64,000 bases of DNA from Tamarix chinensis (GCA_030549775.1 CM060175.1:84224245-84288244); one strand, 5' to 3'; positions 23,736-36,982 are shown, counted from the first letter of the stretch. A program made the numbers and translations. The notes: a model not told the origin generated them from the letters alone.

Positions 23736-26700
23736 TATAATACCCCAACATTTTTAAATCTAAAATTTAATATTTAACCCTTTATTTGGAATAATTTAAT
23801 ATAAAATTATTAATTTAATTATTTGATAGACCTTTGATTTATAAAAATAGATAGGATTATTTAACAAATTAAAATAAATATATTATTAATATTTTTATCA
23901 TACTCTTTTTGTTTAAGTAAATTCCCAAACCCTTAATTTTACCAAAATTATTTTCTTAAATTGATACTTTGAATTTTGGATAAATTAATTTAATAATTTT
24001 TCCATTAGCCTAATTTTTAATCCTAACTCTAAAAATGATTTTATTGTTCTTTTTCCACTTTTCCTTTTTCTTTTTCTTTTTTCCTTTTTCTCCTTCCTTT
24101 TTTCTTCCTTGTTCCTTTTTCCTTTTCTTTCTTTCCTTTCCTCTTTTCCTTTGGACCAGCCCATCTCTCTTCCTCTTTTTTTTTCCTCCTTCCCCGCCGG
24201 GCCAGTCCAGCCCACACTACACCCCCTCCTTCCTTTATTTCTTTCCTTCCTTTTCTTCTCCTTTGGGTTGGCCCAACTCCCTCTCCTTCTTTCTCCCTCC
24301 TTCCTCGCGTGGGCTAGCTTGCACATTCCTTCATCCTCCCCCGCCCGACCTCCTTCTTCTTTCCCTTTCTTCCTTCTACTTCTCTACAATGTCAACCAAA
24401 TAGCCCATTGCACCTTGCAGACCTCTACAACCATCAGCCCTTACACCTGCAAACTCCAGCCTACAACCCCTATCTCTCCCGTCCCTTATCTTCCATTTTT
24501 GGCCATGCACACCCCCTACATCCTTCTCGCATGCCCCTTTTCTTTCCCTCTTCTTCCTCCCCCTGCCACCCCTGTATACCACCTGCAACCCTCCCCCTAC
24601 ACGCCTAGCACTCCTCTCTTCCCCACTTCTTTTTCTTCTCCTTCTCTTCTTCTCCTCTGCCTCATTTCTCTCCCTCAATCCCCTTCCCTTTTACCTAATT
24701 CTCCTTTCTTTTCTCTCCCACTTTCTTCCCTATTTTTGTTGCACCACTCCTCTCCACCATCTCTGTCATCCAACTAGCCACCACACTAGCTCTTCTACCC
24801 GCTACTTCCTCCCTACACCACCCCAAGAAACCACACACGCCATATGTAGCCAACTCCCCCTTCATTTTCTTTTCTTCTCCTCTCGACCACCTCCTTGCAC
24901 CGCCACATTGCGCTGCCTGTCTCTACTCTTCCCTTACCGCTGAAGCCTCCCCTCAACCACCTGACACCACCCCAACACCCACCTGCCTCATTCTACCAGA
25001 ACTCCCCCTGCAACCCATCTTTTTCTCCTCTTTCTTTTCCTTTCTTCCTCTTCTCCCTCCCTTCTCTACACCCTTTTTCAGCAGCCACCATTTTCGTGTC
25101 CACTGCCCCTAAGCCACCACACTTTGAATCCCAGCCACCACTTACACCTTGACTCACTCCCACACCCTACTACCAACCCCAACTCCCCCATCACCTCCTC
25201 AAACGCCTTATTCGAGACCCTTCCCCCTTCATCTAATTTTTCCTTCCACCCCATCCGTCTTTCGTGCCTTGCATACTTATGTTGCCCATGCAGCGTGAGT
25301 GGTGCTGCATGATTTTGATTGTTTAACTAATATTGAGGTATACTATAGTTTAGTAAAAATGTGTATTTAATAATCATTGCTTGATAAAAATCATTATTTT
25401 AATTATCTACTAGTAATATGTTACTTGTGACATTATTTTTAGATACAATTTTTACTAATCGAAGCTTAAGATTTTAAACCGGGATACCGGTTGAGTTTGA
25501 TTTTCGCTGAAAATAAGATAACAGTTATACCCCACTAAAATGTATGGATTTACATATGTCAGCACATTAAGGTTTTTGTATGTGTTTTGTGTGTATACGA
25601 TGTGTTGCTAATTATCTCATGATTTTAATGTTATATTGAAAGATAGGAAGAAAATCATGTTATCTTGTATGTAATGTGACATGTATGGAAATAGTGGTTA
25701 ATAAAGGGGATTGATGTTCATAATGATGTTATGTGCATATTCATACTATGCTAAGGAAATATGGACACTTGTAGAAGTAATAATGCTAATATGAGCCCTA
25801 AGGGCAATTTGATAATTTGGACATATCATGATGTCTAAACCTAAAAGGGTTGTCTAATGCGTTATATATGATAGTGGATATGGAAGTTGGAGGAGTATAA
25901 AAATAAGTATTAGTAGAAATATCTATATTTTATGGCATAGGGGTAATTTGACAATTTTATAAGTAAGAAGGGTGTTTTGGTAATTTTACAAGTAACAAGG
26001 GTATTTTGGCAATTTTAAAAGTAAAAAGGGTATTTTGGTAATTTTATAAGTAAGAAGGGTAATTTGATAATTTTATAAGTAAGAAGGGTATTTTGGTAAT
26101 TTGACAAATAAGAAGGATATTTTAGTAATTTAATAAGTGAGAAGGATATCTTGGTAATTTTGCAAGTAAAAAGGGCATTTTAGTAATTTTATTAGTAAAA
26201 ATGGGTAATTTGATAATTTTGCATAAAATATGGCAATTGGTCTAATAAACCTTTATAATAAGTAATAAGTAATATAAATAAGCGAATAGGGGTTTACAGC
26301 CTTAGCATTATCTATTAAGTATGATCATGAATATTATAAGGCTAGGGGTATTTCAGTAAATTAGAGTGTATTATAATGAGTGTGCACAGTCTAGGTGTAA
26401 ATTGGTCAATTAGGTTGTGTTATGATGTTATTTCTATAAACATGTAAGAGATGCCTTAATTGCTAATTATGCATGAGAATGTGCATTGGTCATTCTAAAA
26501 GTACATGTTAGGGTTTATGTGTAAATGATCATTTGGTGTGTAGGGTAATTTAACTTCATTATCAATAGTATAATCATGATATGTTAACCTATTATGCCAT
26601 GTTGAAAAATACAAATGAATTATGTGACGGAAGTGGATGATAAGAGGCAGCCTTAGCCTTAGGGCTATTTTGGTTATTTTGACCTAAGGTGCCTAAGTAT

Positions 26701-28263
26701 GAGTATTGGAACCTAGGATGGCCTTAGTGGACTATTTAAGTTAACAGTGACAATAATCATAATATTGATTGCTTCATGATAACGAAAACAAATAAAAATG
26801 GTTAAGTATGTAATTAATGTGTTCTCGTGGTCACCTTAATTAAGACACGAATACTTAAAGTAAAAGACCTCGAGATCAAAAATGGTGGCTTTTTAGGGGT
26901 CTCTACCCTAAAGACATGGTTTAGCCCACGATTATTCTGGATTGTGCTGGTGTGCCTTAGTACCCTAGCCAGGCCCTACATCTTACTCTATTTAGCTCTA
27001 CAAACCTATTTAGGGGGTATGCATACTTATGGATTAGGTGTCCTCATTGGTAGGGTACTGTGTGTCTTTGTGTACTAGTGCGACTAGGGTACCTTTGCAT
27101 CCCTAGCTTGATAGTCGGTAGGATACTGTGCTACTTGTATACGTCAATATGATCGGTGTACCTTAGTGTCTTTGGGTTCATGATCTTCCCCTTAAGTTAA
27201 TAAAATGGAATTCGGTGTGATAATTAAATGGGAAGACACTAATCACTTATAGTGGAACACCACATAGGTTGGGACCATGTGAATAATATCATATGTACTG
27301 GTACACCGGTTATAATAGTGGTTAGGAGCGTTTTACCCTAGGATTGTATATATTTGTCGATCCCTCGGTTATAATAGTGGTCAGATGCGTTATGCTCTGG
27401 AGTATATCTTGTGCTTGGTCCACCGGTTATAATAGTGGCGGCTCTGAGCCTACGTAGATATAATTCGAGAGATGATTAATATTTAATTAATAGCTTAATT
27501 TTAGATAATGATGATTGTACTATTATGACCTGTTGATACGTCATGGTAGCGGCCTCGGTGCCTTCCTCTGAGTTGAGTGGTAGTGTGTATTGGTTGAGTA
27601 TGATGTTGGCTATTTAATTATACTACAAAGATCTTCGCTTAGCTGCTCTCTTGGTAAGTGCTATTAATTCTAAGTGAATGAACCTTGTGACATATAATCT
27701 TGAAGTACGTGTCCATTCTTATTATTATTATATCTCATTCTAGATATATATGTAATTCACTATTTATGTGTTTTGACTAATGTGTTGCATGCAAGCCCTA
27801 CCTTTTAGTTCTGTATAAAGGGTTACTCAGTACCATAATACTTAAGGGTTCTTTTCACGGGCCCCTACCTATTCAATGGGTAGTGTCATTTGCAGGTTAG
27901 CCCGTAGGAGTTACCCAGGTTTTATTCTTGGGTTAAGAGTGTAGGACTATCCGGGAATATTTCAGTGTTTTCCTTAAAACTTTTATATCCCCTTGTTCCA
28001 TGATTCTTATTTTATAATCACTATTAGTGGATTTTAATTCTTGTAATTTAATCTATCACGCTACTCTATCTTAGTTTTGAAATCTTGAATTTGCATAAAG
28101 TTGGTTCTCCTTTTTTTTTAGCTTTAACACTTGGTACCAGAACGGTGGAGGGAAACCGGTTTGGTACTAAATGTGGCTATATCACCCCCAAAATTTACTA
28201 TATTTTCTTTTGCTTAAATTTTAAAAATAAAATTTTTTAGTATTGATTTTTAGGGGTATTACA
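23736..28263 (+). mobile_element. L5: 4.5 kb solo LTR with target-site duplication, nested in L3
   Basis: It starts TATAATACCCCAAC (TG decayed to TA) and ends TTTTTAGGGGTATTACA. The 5-bp flanks are GTTGG (23731-23735) and GCTGG (28264-28268), matching at four of five positions, which supports an LTR-retrotransposon insertion. Inside are a C-rich leader (24050-25290), a 29-bp minisatellite (25940-26222), one TATAATAGTGG array (27240-27450), the gtagtgtcatttgcaggttag block near 27880 and the stem-loop (28128-28173). No PBS, gag or pol is present. Confidence 0.72.
25940..26222 (+). repeat. 29-bp minisatellite
   Basis: About nine to ten tandem degenerate copies of a unit like taagtaagaagggtattttg plus gtaatttta. 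The unit length of about 29 bp is not a multiple of three, so it is not a coding repeat. It lies inside LTR L5 only. Confidence 0.88.
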
Positions 28264-28615
28264 GCTGGAAAGGAGGCATGACTAGTGGCGGTTGGAAGAG
28301 TAGTGTTGGGGCTTAATTGGTTGGGCGGGGATGGTGGCTATGAGGGAGGTGACTGCTAGGTTGGATAGATCAGCACAGGAAGTAGGGGTAGGTATCTCGG
28401 TTGGTTGGGGATAGAAAGAGGATGATGGTTGTAAGGGAGGCGGTTGCTGGGTTGGACAGAGCAACACAGGAAGTAGGAGAGGTGGATCGGTTGGTTGGGG
28501 ATGGTGGAGGTGGTGGTTGTGCAAGATGGGAAGGAGGAACAGACACAATAGGGATGATGGGATAAAATCCAACAGTAGGGGTTGTGGTGGTGGAGATGGG
28601 CGAGCTCGTTGCAAG
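28264..28615 (-). mobile_element. L3 segment 3: C-rich leader remnant
   Basis: G-rich on the plus strand (ggtggtggttg and similar phrases), the complement of the family's C-rich leader, and directly continuing 23600-23735 across the L5 insertion. The 5' terminus of L3 is not visible; it appears to be lost or displaced by the Athila-like element. Confidence 0.5.
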
Positions 28616-30243
28616 TGATGAACACATATTTTATACCCATTTAATTTTAGCTTTTGGACATTTATTTGAATAATATGTGAGATTATTTATAATTTTGTGC
28701 TTCAATGATAATCATCTTATATATTTAATTAATTGAGCTAAAATGAGGAAATTCGCATGTTATATAACAATTTGTCGTATTTTGACCATAACTTTCATGT
28801 ACAAACTTGGATTTAGGTAATTTAAATTAGTATGGAAAGTTAAAACAAGATCTACAACTTCTTTCTAGAAATTCTCTAAATCCGAATCTATCTAGATAAA
28901 AGTTCAACCTAGAGTTTCGGTAGAAAATATTTCGTATGTTAGAAAATTGTTAGGCATGATATGGTTATTTACTTACTATTTTATTTTATCATTATTTTGC
29001 ATGCATAGTTGAAAAAAACAGAAAAAAATTTCAAAATAAGAAGAGGAAGAAAGAAAAATAAAGTAAAACAAAACTCCAAGCCAAATAGCCTCCAACATGC
29101 GAACTTGTAGAAAGAACAAAATGAATTCAGCATGGAAAAGTCAAAAGAAGAAAAGAAAACAAACTCTAGCCCACATACTTGAAAAAATCCAAGAAAAATA
29201 AGCTCGTGTGTGTGTGTGCGCGTGCATGTGAAGAAGAAGAGGAGGAAGACCATGCATAACAAATTTGACACAAGTACCGAAGAGCCTAAGCCGAGAAAAA
29301 AAAAGAATAAAAGGCGGCACTAGTGAGGAAAAATAGATAAAACGATGCAGAGATCGAGGCGGGGGAAGGTGGTGAGGCATGAAAAAATTCATGCCGCCAA
29401 CCATTTGTACATCAGTATTTTTTTTGGTTTGATTTTAAATTTGGATTCCAATAATTTTATATTCAAATATTCTTAGGTTCAATATTTTATATATAGTTTA
29501 GATGCTTTATTTAATTTGATTATTTTTACTTTAATTAATATCATGCTCTAATTTTATTTTACTACATATATGGTGAAATCCTGTTCTTTATAGTGATAGA
29601 TTAACTGATTGCTTGATTAATAGATTACTCTATGTGTTTTATGTCATTATTTTACATTGTACCTGGTTAATAGACCAAGCTGAGAAAAGATGCGATGGCT
29701 AATTTTCTATCATGGATTAAATAACATAAATAGGAATTGAATGTGTTGTGATAATAATTTCATGATTTCTACAACAATAGGGAAGGATAAATAATTAATT
29801 GAATCTAAATTATCATCTTTATTTAAATCATTTTATTAGAGATAGCATGACTGATAATTGATGATAGGACTATGTAGTTCAAGTGAGTGTATTAGTTACA
29901 TATTCATATTGACACGTGGCTAGTAATTGAAAAGATCAGGTAATTAATTGATTGGTCATTATAGTTGGATAGTGGTGGATACGTATTTCTTGGTAGCTTT
30001 TATTAATTAAATTTACCTTTATTAGTTGTTGTTTGATTATGTTTTAGATTAATTTAGTTTGTTTGAAATTTTTAGTTTAGAATTAGTTATATTTATATTT
30101 GATTTCGATCGTATAGGCCTGATTAGAGTGATTAGAGTCTTTATATTATTATTTAGTCTATATAGGAAATATAATTCAATACTCTTAAGTACCTTGTATA
30201 ACTTGCGACCGATATACTTGCCGATAAGTATATTTGGCCAACA
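28616..30243 (+). mobile_element. Athila-like Ty3/gypsy 5' LTR (relic)
   Basis: A block typical of plant gypsy LTRs is present near 28785 ('ttgaccataactttcatg' followed by 'ggatttagg'). The right limit (...GGCCAACA) lies immediately before a degraded tRNA-Asp-type primer-binding site. The left limit (TGATGAACAC) is tentative. Confidence 0.5.
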
Positions 30244-30248
30244 TAAAG

Positions 30249-30364
30249 TTTTTGGCACTGTACTGGGACTAAGTTAATAGCTCTAGATCTGAAAATTTAA
30301 ATATTGATCTAGGTGGGGACTAAGTTAATAGCTCTAGACCCGAAAATTTAAATATTGATCTAGG
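30249..30364 (+). repeat. Degraded primer-binding site and duplicated leader
   Basis: ttttggcactgtactgggac resembles the TGGCGCCGTTGCCGGGGA primer-binding site (tRNA-Asp type) common in plant gypsy elements. It is followed by two tandem copies, about 52 bp each, of a unit beginning ggactaagttaatagctcta (about 30267-30318 and 30319-30364). Confidence 0.6.
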
Positions 30365-30490
30365 CAAAAAAAGTATTTATTCATTTTATTTTTGATTTAT
30401 ATTTTATTTTATTTTTTGAATTTTCTTGGTTTTTGGTATTCTTGTATTAATGTAGGTCACTAGTGCATGACCTAAAGCAATCCTAGTGAA

Positions 30491-30823
30491 TTGGTAGTCT
30501 TGGACCCATATATTGGAAAAAAGTTTCACAAATTGAGGGCATATTTAAAAATTATTGTCGTTGTGAAGAAACAAAATCAACAAATGACTCACGAGGAGAA
30601 AAATCAGTTGCAACAAGTTGGGAGATCATTAAAAGACTATACTACCCCTATCATAGCAGATTTAGGATCAAGCATTAGAATATTGATGATTGAGGCAAAT
30701 AGTTTTGAGATTAAGCCTATTATTATTCAGATTATACAGACTTTGGTCCAATTTGAAGGTACACCTAATGATGATCTACATGCTCATATTATCACTTTTA
30801 TCTACATCCTCCCATTGCTCTAA
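30491..30823 (+). pseudogene. Athila-like gag N-terminal fragment
   Basis: A 110-codon open stretch contains GRSLKDYTTPIIADL and NSFEIKPIIIQIIQ, followed by QFEGTPNDDLHAH. This is the pattern of the retrotransposon gag region of the Athila/TAT group (typically NFEIKP...QFxGxPNEDPxxHL). It is in the right place, about 250 bp after the primer-binding site. It stops after about 110 residues, and no protease, RT or integrase follows. It is a dead fragment. Recognition is from remembered family patterns. Confidence 0.7.
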
Positions 30824-31334
30824 ATTAAACCTCACAATACCAACACTTAGATTAATTAAACCATAAACTTAACAAACTTCCCAATCCTTACAAACCCAGG
30901 CCCTAAATTGACCCTCACTCTTCTATTTTTTCTTTAACCTAATCATCACAATACCGACATCCAGATTGGAATAATTTTCCATAAGAAAACTTAACTCATT
31001 TAAAATCTCAAGAATTATCGAAGGAATTCCAAACATCAGTAAGTGATACCCATAACCAATGAGAATGGTGAAAATAGAAAACTTACAACCTCAAACTGAT
31101 GAAGATATTAGAAGGGTATGAGGAAACAATATTAGATACATGAAAAAAAAGTAAGAAAGGGAGATATAAAAAAAAAGAATAAGATGGAGAGAAATAAGAG
31201 TATATAACAAGGGTAATAAAAAATTAACAAAGGACATGCAGAGATAGGTAACATAAAGGAGAAATATAGACTGAAAATGCAAAGAGCAATATAAGGACTA
31301 TGAGAGAAAAAATGGTTGAGGATTGGTGAAATGG

Positions 31335-31365
<31 letters not shown>

Positions 31366-31994
31366 TGTTATATCCTTTTTTGTTTTTTTTAACAAATCAA
31401 AAGTTCAAAACAACAAATAAAAAAATGTTTCCTCCTTTTTGATTCTAGATTAGTTTTCTTCATACCCTCAACCCACCATTTTTTCTTTCCTTTTTACCAT
31501 TCCTTTCATTTCTTCTTTCACCCTTTTTCATAGTTGTCCTTCATATCAATTTTTTATTTGGGAATATCCATTCTTTAATGCTTGGGATAAAACAAATATA
31601 AAATATCAAAGCTTGGGCTATTATTTTGGTTGGTATCACCCAAAGAAAACAATCAATTATAATAACTAATGTTTTCTCCATTAGGTTTAGGGTTGTGAGG
31701 CATACCTTTGTGCGGTGAAAAGTTAAAAAATTTTATAACTAAAATATCAAAATTGTTATGTATGTGAAGTTCTGGTGGTTTAATGGTGAAAGGATTACAC
31801 TTATTTTAGTTAGGTGTGAAGATGATTATAGTGGTTGAATGATGTATGGGTGCTCATTAGGGTCTCTAAGGATATAGGATAGTGTTGTGAATTTTATACT
31901 TTTATTTCACAAGACAAAATTACTTTTGGTAGTAAGTAATTAGTTTCTAAAGGGTTTCATGACTGAGGAATGAATTATTATCATCATAGGCATG
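30824..31994. other. Unassigned AT-rich DNA with a GA microsatellite
   Basis: No gene is seen. A GA dinucleotide run lies at about 31338-31366. This stretch may be further decayed retroelement DNA. Confidence 0.5.
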
Positions 31995-31999
31995 GGAGT

Positions 32000-34604
32000 T
32001 GTTGGGATTCAAACCCATACATGTGTAAGCCAAAGAGGACCTAAAATAGAGAATAAAAAAAAGAATGAGGGTGTTTAATCAATCAATGCATTTAAGATGT
32101 GAGATACATTATAGTCCCTAAATTAATTTGTTTAATTGGTCCATAATGGAAAATATAGTCAAATAAGTCTTAATTATCAATTAGATGCCTTAATTGGTTG
32201 GTTTGGTTTGTTATATTTATTTACCTAATAATTGGTTTTAGGTTTACTTCTTAGCCTATATAAAGACTTATGTTACATAGTGGTCACCTTAGGAATTGCA
32301 ATTCAAGGATGAAAGATAAAAATTGTGAGAGAAATCATATGGTTCTAAATCTAGATGTTAGATATGGGAAAATCTTAATTGGAAACAAATATTATTAATT
32401 GATTAGGTTAATCAAGTGGGTTTTTTTCATTAATTTTGGTGAGGTAAAATACAAGAATGAGTGCTATTGATTCTTGTGTTGTTTCTATGGATATAAATGA
32501 GATTTAAGTTTAGAAAATGGCTCTTATTTATATTTTACATAGTTTTTTTTGTTGGTTTTGAGTTTTTTATTGTATATAGATGGGTGATGTAGATACAGAT
32601 GTAAAACATAGGATATTCTATTTGGAGGGTACCTGTAGGTCATATGACAGATTAAAAACCAATATTCTTCTTAAAATTTTCCAGCTAGTGGTATTAAAGT
32701 TTAGTTGATGGACAAGATCTTTGGAGGGAAGCTTATGAAAAAATTGTATAGTGGAAAGAATAATTTTTCCCTATGGAAACATGTAATGAATGATGTTCTT
32801 ATCCAAAAAGGACTTTCACAACCTTAGAGGATAATAAACTAACGGATATGGAATATGCAAATTGGAAATATATGAAGCGGTGCGAAAAAAATACAATCTA
32901 ATTATCCATTACTCCAGAAATCAAGTATAATATTCTTCAAAATGCAAGTCCAAAATAATTGTGGAATAAGCTAGAAAATATATATACATATATGTTGTTG
33001 GAAATAAGTTATTCTTGAATAAGAACATGATTTCCCTCGTTATGGTAGACGAAGACAATTTGCAAGATTAGCTTAATATATTCAATTAATTAATCATCTA
33101 GTTAAATAATTTTGATTAATCCAATAAGGATGAATAGTAGGTTGTCTTGTTGCTATCTTCTTGCCCAAAAAATTTATAGTTATGTGGTGATAAGCTTACC
33201 AATAAGGAAGAAGATACTTTATTTAGAAGAAATCGTATTGATTTCACTTGAGGAAGATAAATTGGCAAGACAATACAAGATTACTTCATTGATGGATCCA
33301 ATATATGTGCAAATGGGCAATCCAAGAAGGGTAAGAAAAATACTAACATATACTTCATGTGTTTTCATTGTAACAAAGTGAGGCATATAAAGAGACAATG
33401 TCCAGATTACAAGAAATTCAAGAAGAAGAAGGATTTAACCGAATCTACTATAGATAAGGAGGATTATAATGATGTTCTCTTGGTATAAGGAAGGACACAC
33501 AAAAAGAGAATTGAATATTAGATTTGGTATATTCTCAATACACATGTTGTGGGGAGGATTGATTCAAGTCCTTAGAGCCATGTGATGGAAAATCAGTATC
33601 TTTAGCTAACAAGGAAGATGTTAAAGTTGAGGGAACCAAATATAATGAGATAAAGAACTATGACATGAGGATTAAGAAGTTAGAGAAGGTGAGCTATGTT
33701 TTGAAGCTTGGTTGAGATCTTATTTCCTATGTAATCCACTTAGAATTTGGTTAGATAAATGTCACTAAAGAGATGAAAGTAATCTTACATGGTAAGAAGA
33801 ACAAAGGGAATATCTTCAGGCTTGTAAGGCTTCACATTGTAAGGATTTTTTCTTGAAGTGAGGCATCATTGGTTGGATAACAATATCATAGTCATGAGGA
33901 TTAATCATGGTTGAGGGAACACGTAGATTAAATGGGATGTGTATTGGAATTCAACTTCATGTGCGCAAGTTAAGGAGGACATGGAGGATAACGAACCAAA
34001 TGAGGGTATTTGGTCAATCAAGGCATTTAGGGTATAAGATTAATTGATCATTATGGTTCATAATGGAAAATGTAATAAATTAATATTTAATTGTAAATTA
34101 AAGGCTTTAATTGGTCGATTTAATCTGTTTTTTTTTCTTAGGCCCTTAATTCTTTCTAATTTTATTTCTCAACCTATATAAAGGCTTATATTGTCTAGTA
34201 ATTATCATAGTCTTTATAACCCAAGGATAAGAGATAAGAATTGGCAGGTAATTCTTGTGGTTCTAGATGTAAAAGTCAGATGTTGAAAATTCTTGATTAG
34301 AAACATAGATTCTTAATTACGTGGTTTAATTAGGGGGCCATTCTTGATTAATCAAGTGCGAAAAAATATAGGATTGGGTGTTATTAATTCTTATAATACT
34401 TGTGAGGATAGTTTTAAGCATTTAAGTTTGGAGAGTTCCTCTTGTTTCTTGATTTGCTTATATTTTGCATGGTTATTATGTTCTTGATTGTATATAGATA
34501 AGCCTTATAGACATAGATACAATACTTAGTCCATTTTATCTAAAGGGTACTTGTATGTCGCATAATAGATCTAAAATTGATATTCATCGCAAAATTTTCA
34601 AGCA
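32000..34604 (+). mobile_element. Ty1/copia element, internally deleted, with both LTRs and TSD
   Basis: The 5' LTR is at 32000-32686 (starts TGTTGGGATTCAAAC) and the 3' LTR at 33940-34604 (starts TGTATTGGAATTCAAC, ends TTTTCAAGCA). They align along their length, including the cctatataaag TATA region and the ttgtatatagat block. The flanks GGAGT (31995-31999) and TGAGT (34605-34609) are a target-site duplication with one mismatch. A degraded initiator-Met primer-binding site, TGGTATTAAAG, lies at 32689. The inner part (1.25 kb) keeps only gag, a zinc knuckle and remnants of the protease/pre-integrase region. Integrase, RT and RNase H are missing. The element is non-autonomous. Confidence 0.85.
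32708..33850 (+). pseudogene. Copia gag/zinc-knuckle/protease remnant
   Basis: From ATG 32708 the frame reads MDKIFGGKLMKKLYSGKNNF and then SLWKHVMNDVLIQKGLSQ, the UBN2-type copia gag start. In-frame stops and frameshifts follow. Positions 33352-33414 encode YFMCFHCNKVRHIKRQCPDY, a zinc knuckle with C-x2-C-x4-H-x4-C spacing kept but the usual Gly before His replaced by Arg. Downstream, in a shifted frame, VSLANKEDVKVEGTKY and LISYVIHLEFG resemble the copia pre-integrase stretch (VLMANDQACKIVGIGT...LIS). It cannot be translated as one protein. Confidence 0.78.
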
Positions 34605-34609
34605 TGAGT

Positions 34610-36145
34610 TTTTATTATGTTTTAGAAGGATGGATGTTATGATGTATTGACTTGAGTAGACTATGCTTGTTATAGGGTTAGTTGTGTTGATGGCTCAAAC
34701 ATGAAATGGATGGTTTTTGAGGTCATGTGTAGAATTAGGTTTAATTAGTTCTATTTTCTCTCATGGTTTAAGTTTCATTTTGTTTGGATAGATTGCATGC
34801 TTTCATTTCCTTTTTGGTAGTTGTTATCTGGGTTTGGGATTGAGTATATATGTTGGATGTAGCATGATGTCTCCCTAGTGTTTGTTGGGTTTGTCTTTAC
34901 CCTCAAAGGAATCTGTTAGAACCAACAACTAATACCAAAATTGCCATAGTTTTTATTAGTTAAGACTAGTTCAAAACCCATTATTTAGGTTAAAATTTTG
35001 GACCTTATAGGTATAAAGGATAAGAATGGTTGCTTGGGTCATTAAATTTGAAGTATAGTTTTTATCCCTTTCCAATCATGAAAAAAAAATATATGCTTTT
35101 CATAGTGTAAAATAAATCATCCTAGCCGTGATTTACCATCATTTCAAAATAGCCATAAATGTGCAACATATAGGTCGAACAACCACCATACTGAAGATAT
35201 AAAAATAAAATTGTGTATTGCTTTCTTTACTTAATGAGACACTAAAGGGATATTGCACAATCTATGTCTATAATTTGGTAAAATTACACTAGATACTCTT
35301 GCCCCTCTTGTTAGCACACCAAATATTAATATTTGTAAATACAAGGCATGTAACTGTAAAAAAAAGGATATATGGTGTAACTTCACCAAAATATGGAGGT
35401 ATATGGTAAAATATCTTTAATAAAAGCAAATATCACGAAAGCAATATAATAACATAGTGAAAAACTATCAAATAGTATGTATAAATGAGTAAAGTCATTC
35501 CCACAAACAAAGAAAATAACATGAAAACAATGCTTGGTTTCTTTTAACAAAGAATGTAAAAACAAAAGTCAATGATACAATTAAGAGTAGTAATAAATAT
35601 AAAAATAAATTTTCATAGCCAATTCTAAACTTTGTTAACACTAACTTCAATTTTCGTAAATATTGCATGAATCCTAAATTTTAGTAGTGGCCAATTTTGA
35701 TAACCTTTCTTAACCAATTCTAATATTGAACTTTACTTTGTAGAATGTTAGACAATGTTCTCTTAATATATTCATTAAACATAAATTAGTATACTTTCTT
35801 CAGAAGATTATTAAAACTAGCTTTCTTATCCCTTTCTAAGCATTAAAGTATTCAATTATCAATATATGTACTTTTAAATATATATTGAGTAAATCTTATA
35901 GATGTATATATTCTCACTTTAATATCATCAATTAACTCTAATGGAAAGTTTAGGAGAGATATTTACACTTAATTGTAACTAAAGCCAACAAAATTTATTT
36001 GAGTTAATTCCTTATTAAATAGTAAAAAAAAAATCTCATTTTTCATCTTTTTATCATTAAAAACTATACAAATAATAATTTCATGTTTAATAATTAATTT
36101 ATAGAAAATAGGAGACTCCATAGAATTTAGAATTATCTTCATTCT
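34610..36145. other. AT-rich intergenic DNA
   Basis: No gene or terminal repeat is recognised between the copia element and the 278-bp tandem array. Confidence 0.5.
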
Positions 36146-36982
36146 ACTATCAATTCCAAATTTTAGTAGTCATTATGAGTGGTCCCATTATTGATTAAAC
36201 TGTTATTCTTAACGTATTTCATTTTCTTATTAGTATGAATTTGTTTTTTTGATGGTTTGAAAGGCACAAAATTTATGATTTCCATTCCGTTGTTATTTTA
36301 CTAAATATAAAAAATTGATAACTTAAAAAAAATTAAATTACTTTATGAATGCATTATTTACATATAATATAACTCAATGTGTTTAACCATTTTTAGAGAT
36401 TTAATGAGTGTTCATGATTACAGACTATCAATTCCAAATTTTAGTAGTCATTATGAGTGGTCCCATTATTGATTAAACTGTTATTCTTAACGTATTTCAT
36501 TTTCTTATTAGTATGAATTTGTTTTTTTGATGGTTTGAAAGGCACAAAATTTATGATTTCCATTCCGTTGTTATTTTACTAAATATAAAAAATTGATAAC
36601 TTAAAAAAAATTAAATTACTTTATGAATGCATTATTTACATATAATATAACTCAATGTGTTTAACCATTTTTAGAGATTTAATGAGTGTTCATGATTACA
36701 GACTATCAATTCCAAATTTTAGTAGTCATTATGAGTGGTCCCATTATTGATTAAACTGTTATTCTTAACGTATTTCATTTTCTTATTAGTATGAATTTGT
36801 TTTTTTGATGGTTTGAAAGGCACAAAATTTATGATTTCCATTCCGTTGTTATTTTACTAAATATAAAAAATTGATAACTTAAAAAAAATTAAATTACTTT
36901 ATGAATGCATTATTTACATATAATATAACTCAATGTGTTTAACCATTTTTAGAGATTTAATGAGTGTTCATGATTACAGACT
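36146..36982 (+). repeat. Three near-identical 278-bp tandem repeats
   Basis: The unit beginning actatcaattccaaatttta starts at 36146, 36424 and 36702, exactly 278 bp apart, and ends near 36979. By eye the three copies are identical, in contrast to the decayed surroundings. No open reading frame runs through the unit. Confidence 0.95.

Noticed and set aside
36146..36982. 278-bp repeats as a CRISPR-like array or centromeric satellite
   Set aside because: There are no short repeats with unique spacers; the units are head-to-tail and identical, only three copies, in a plant genome.
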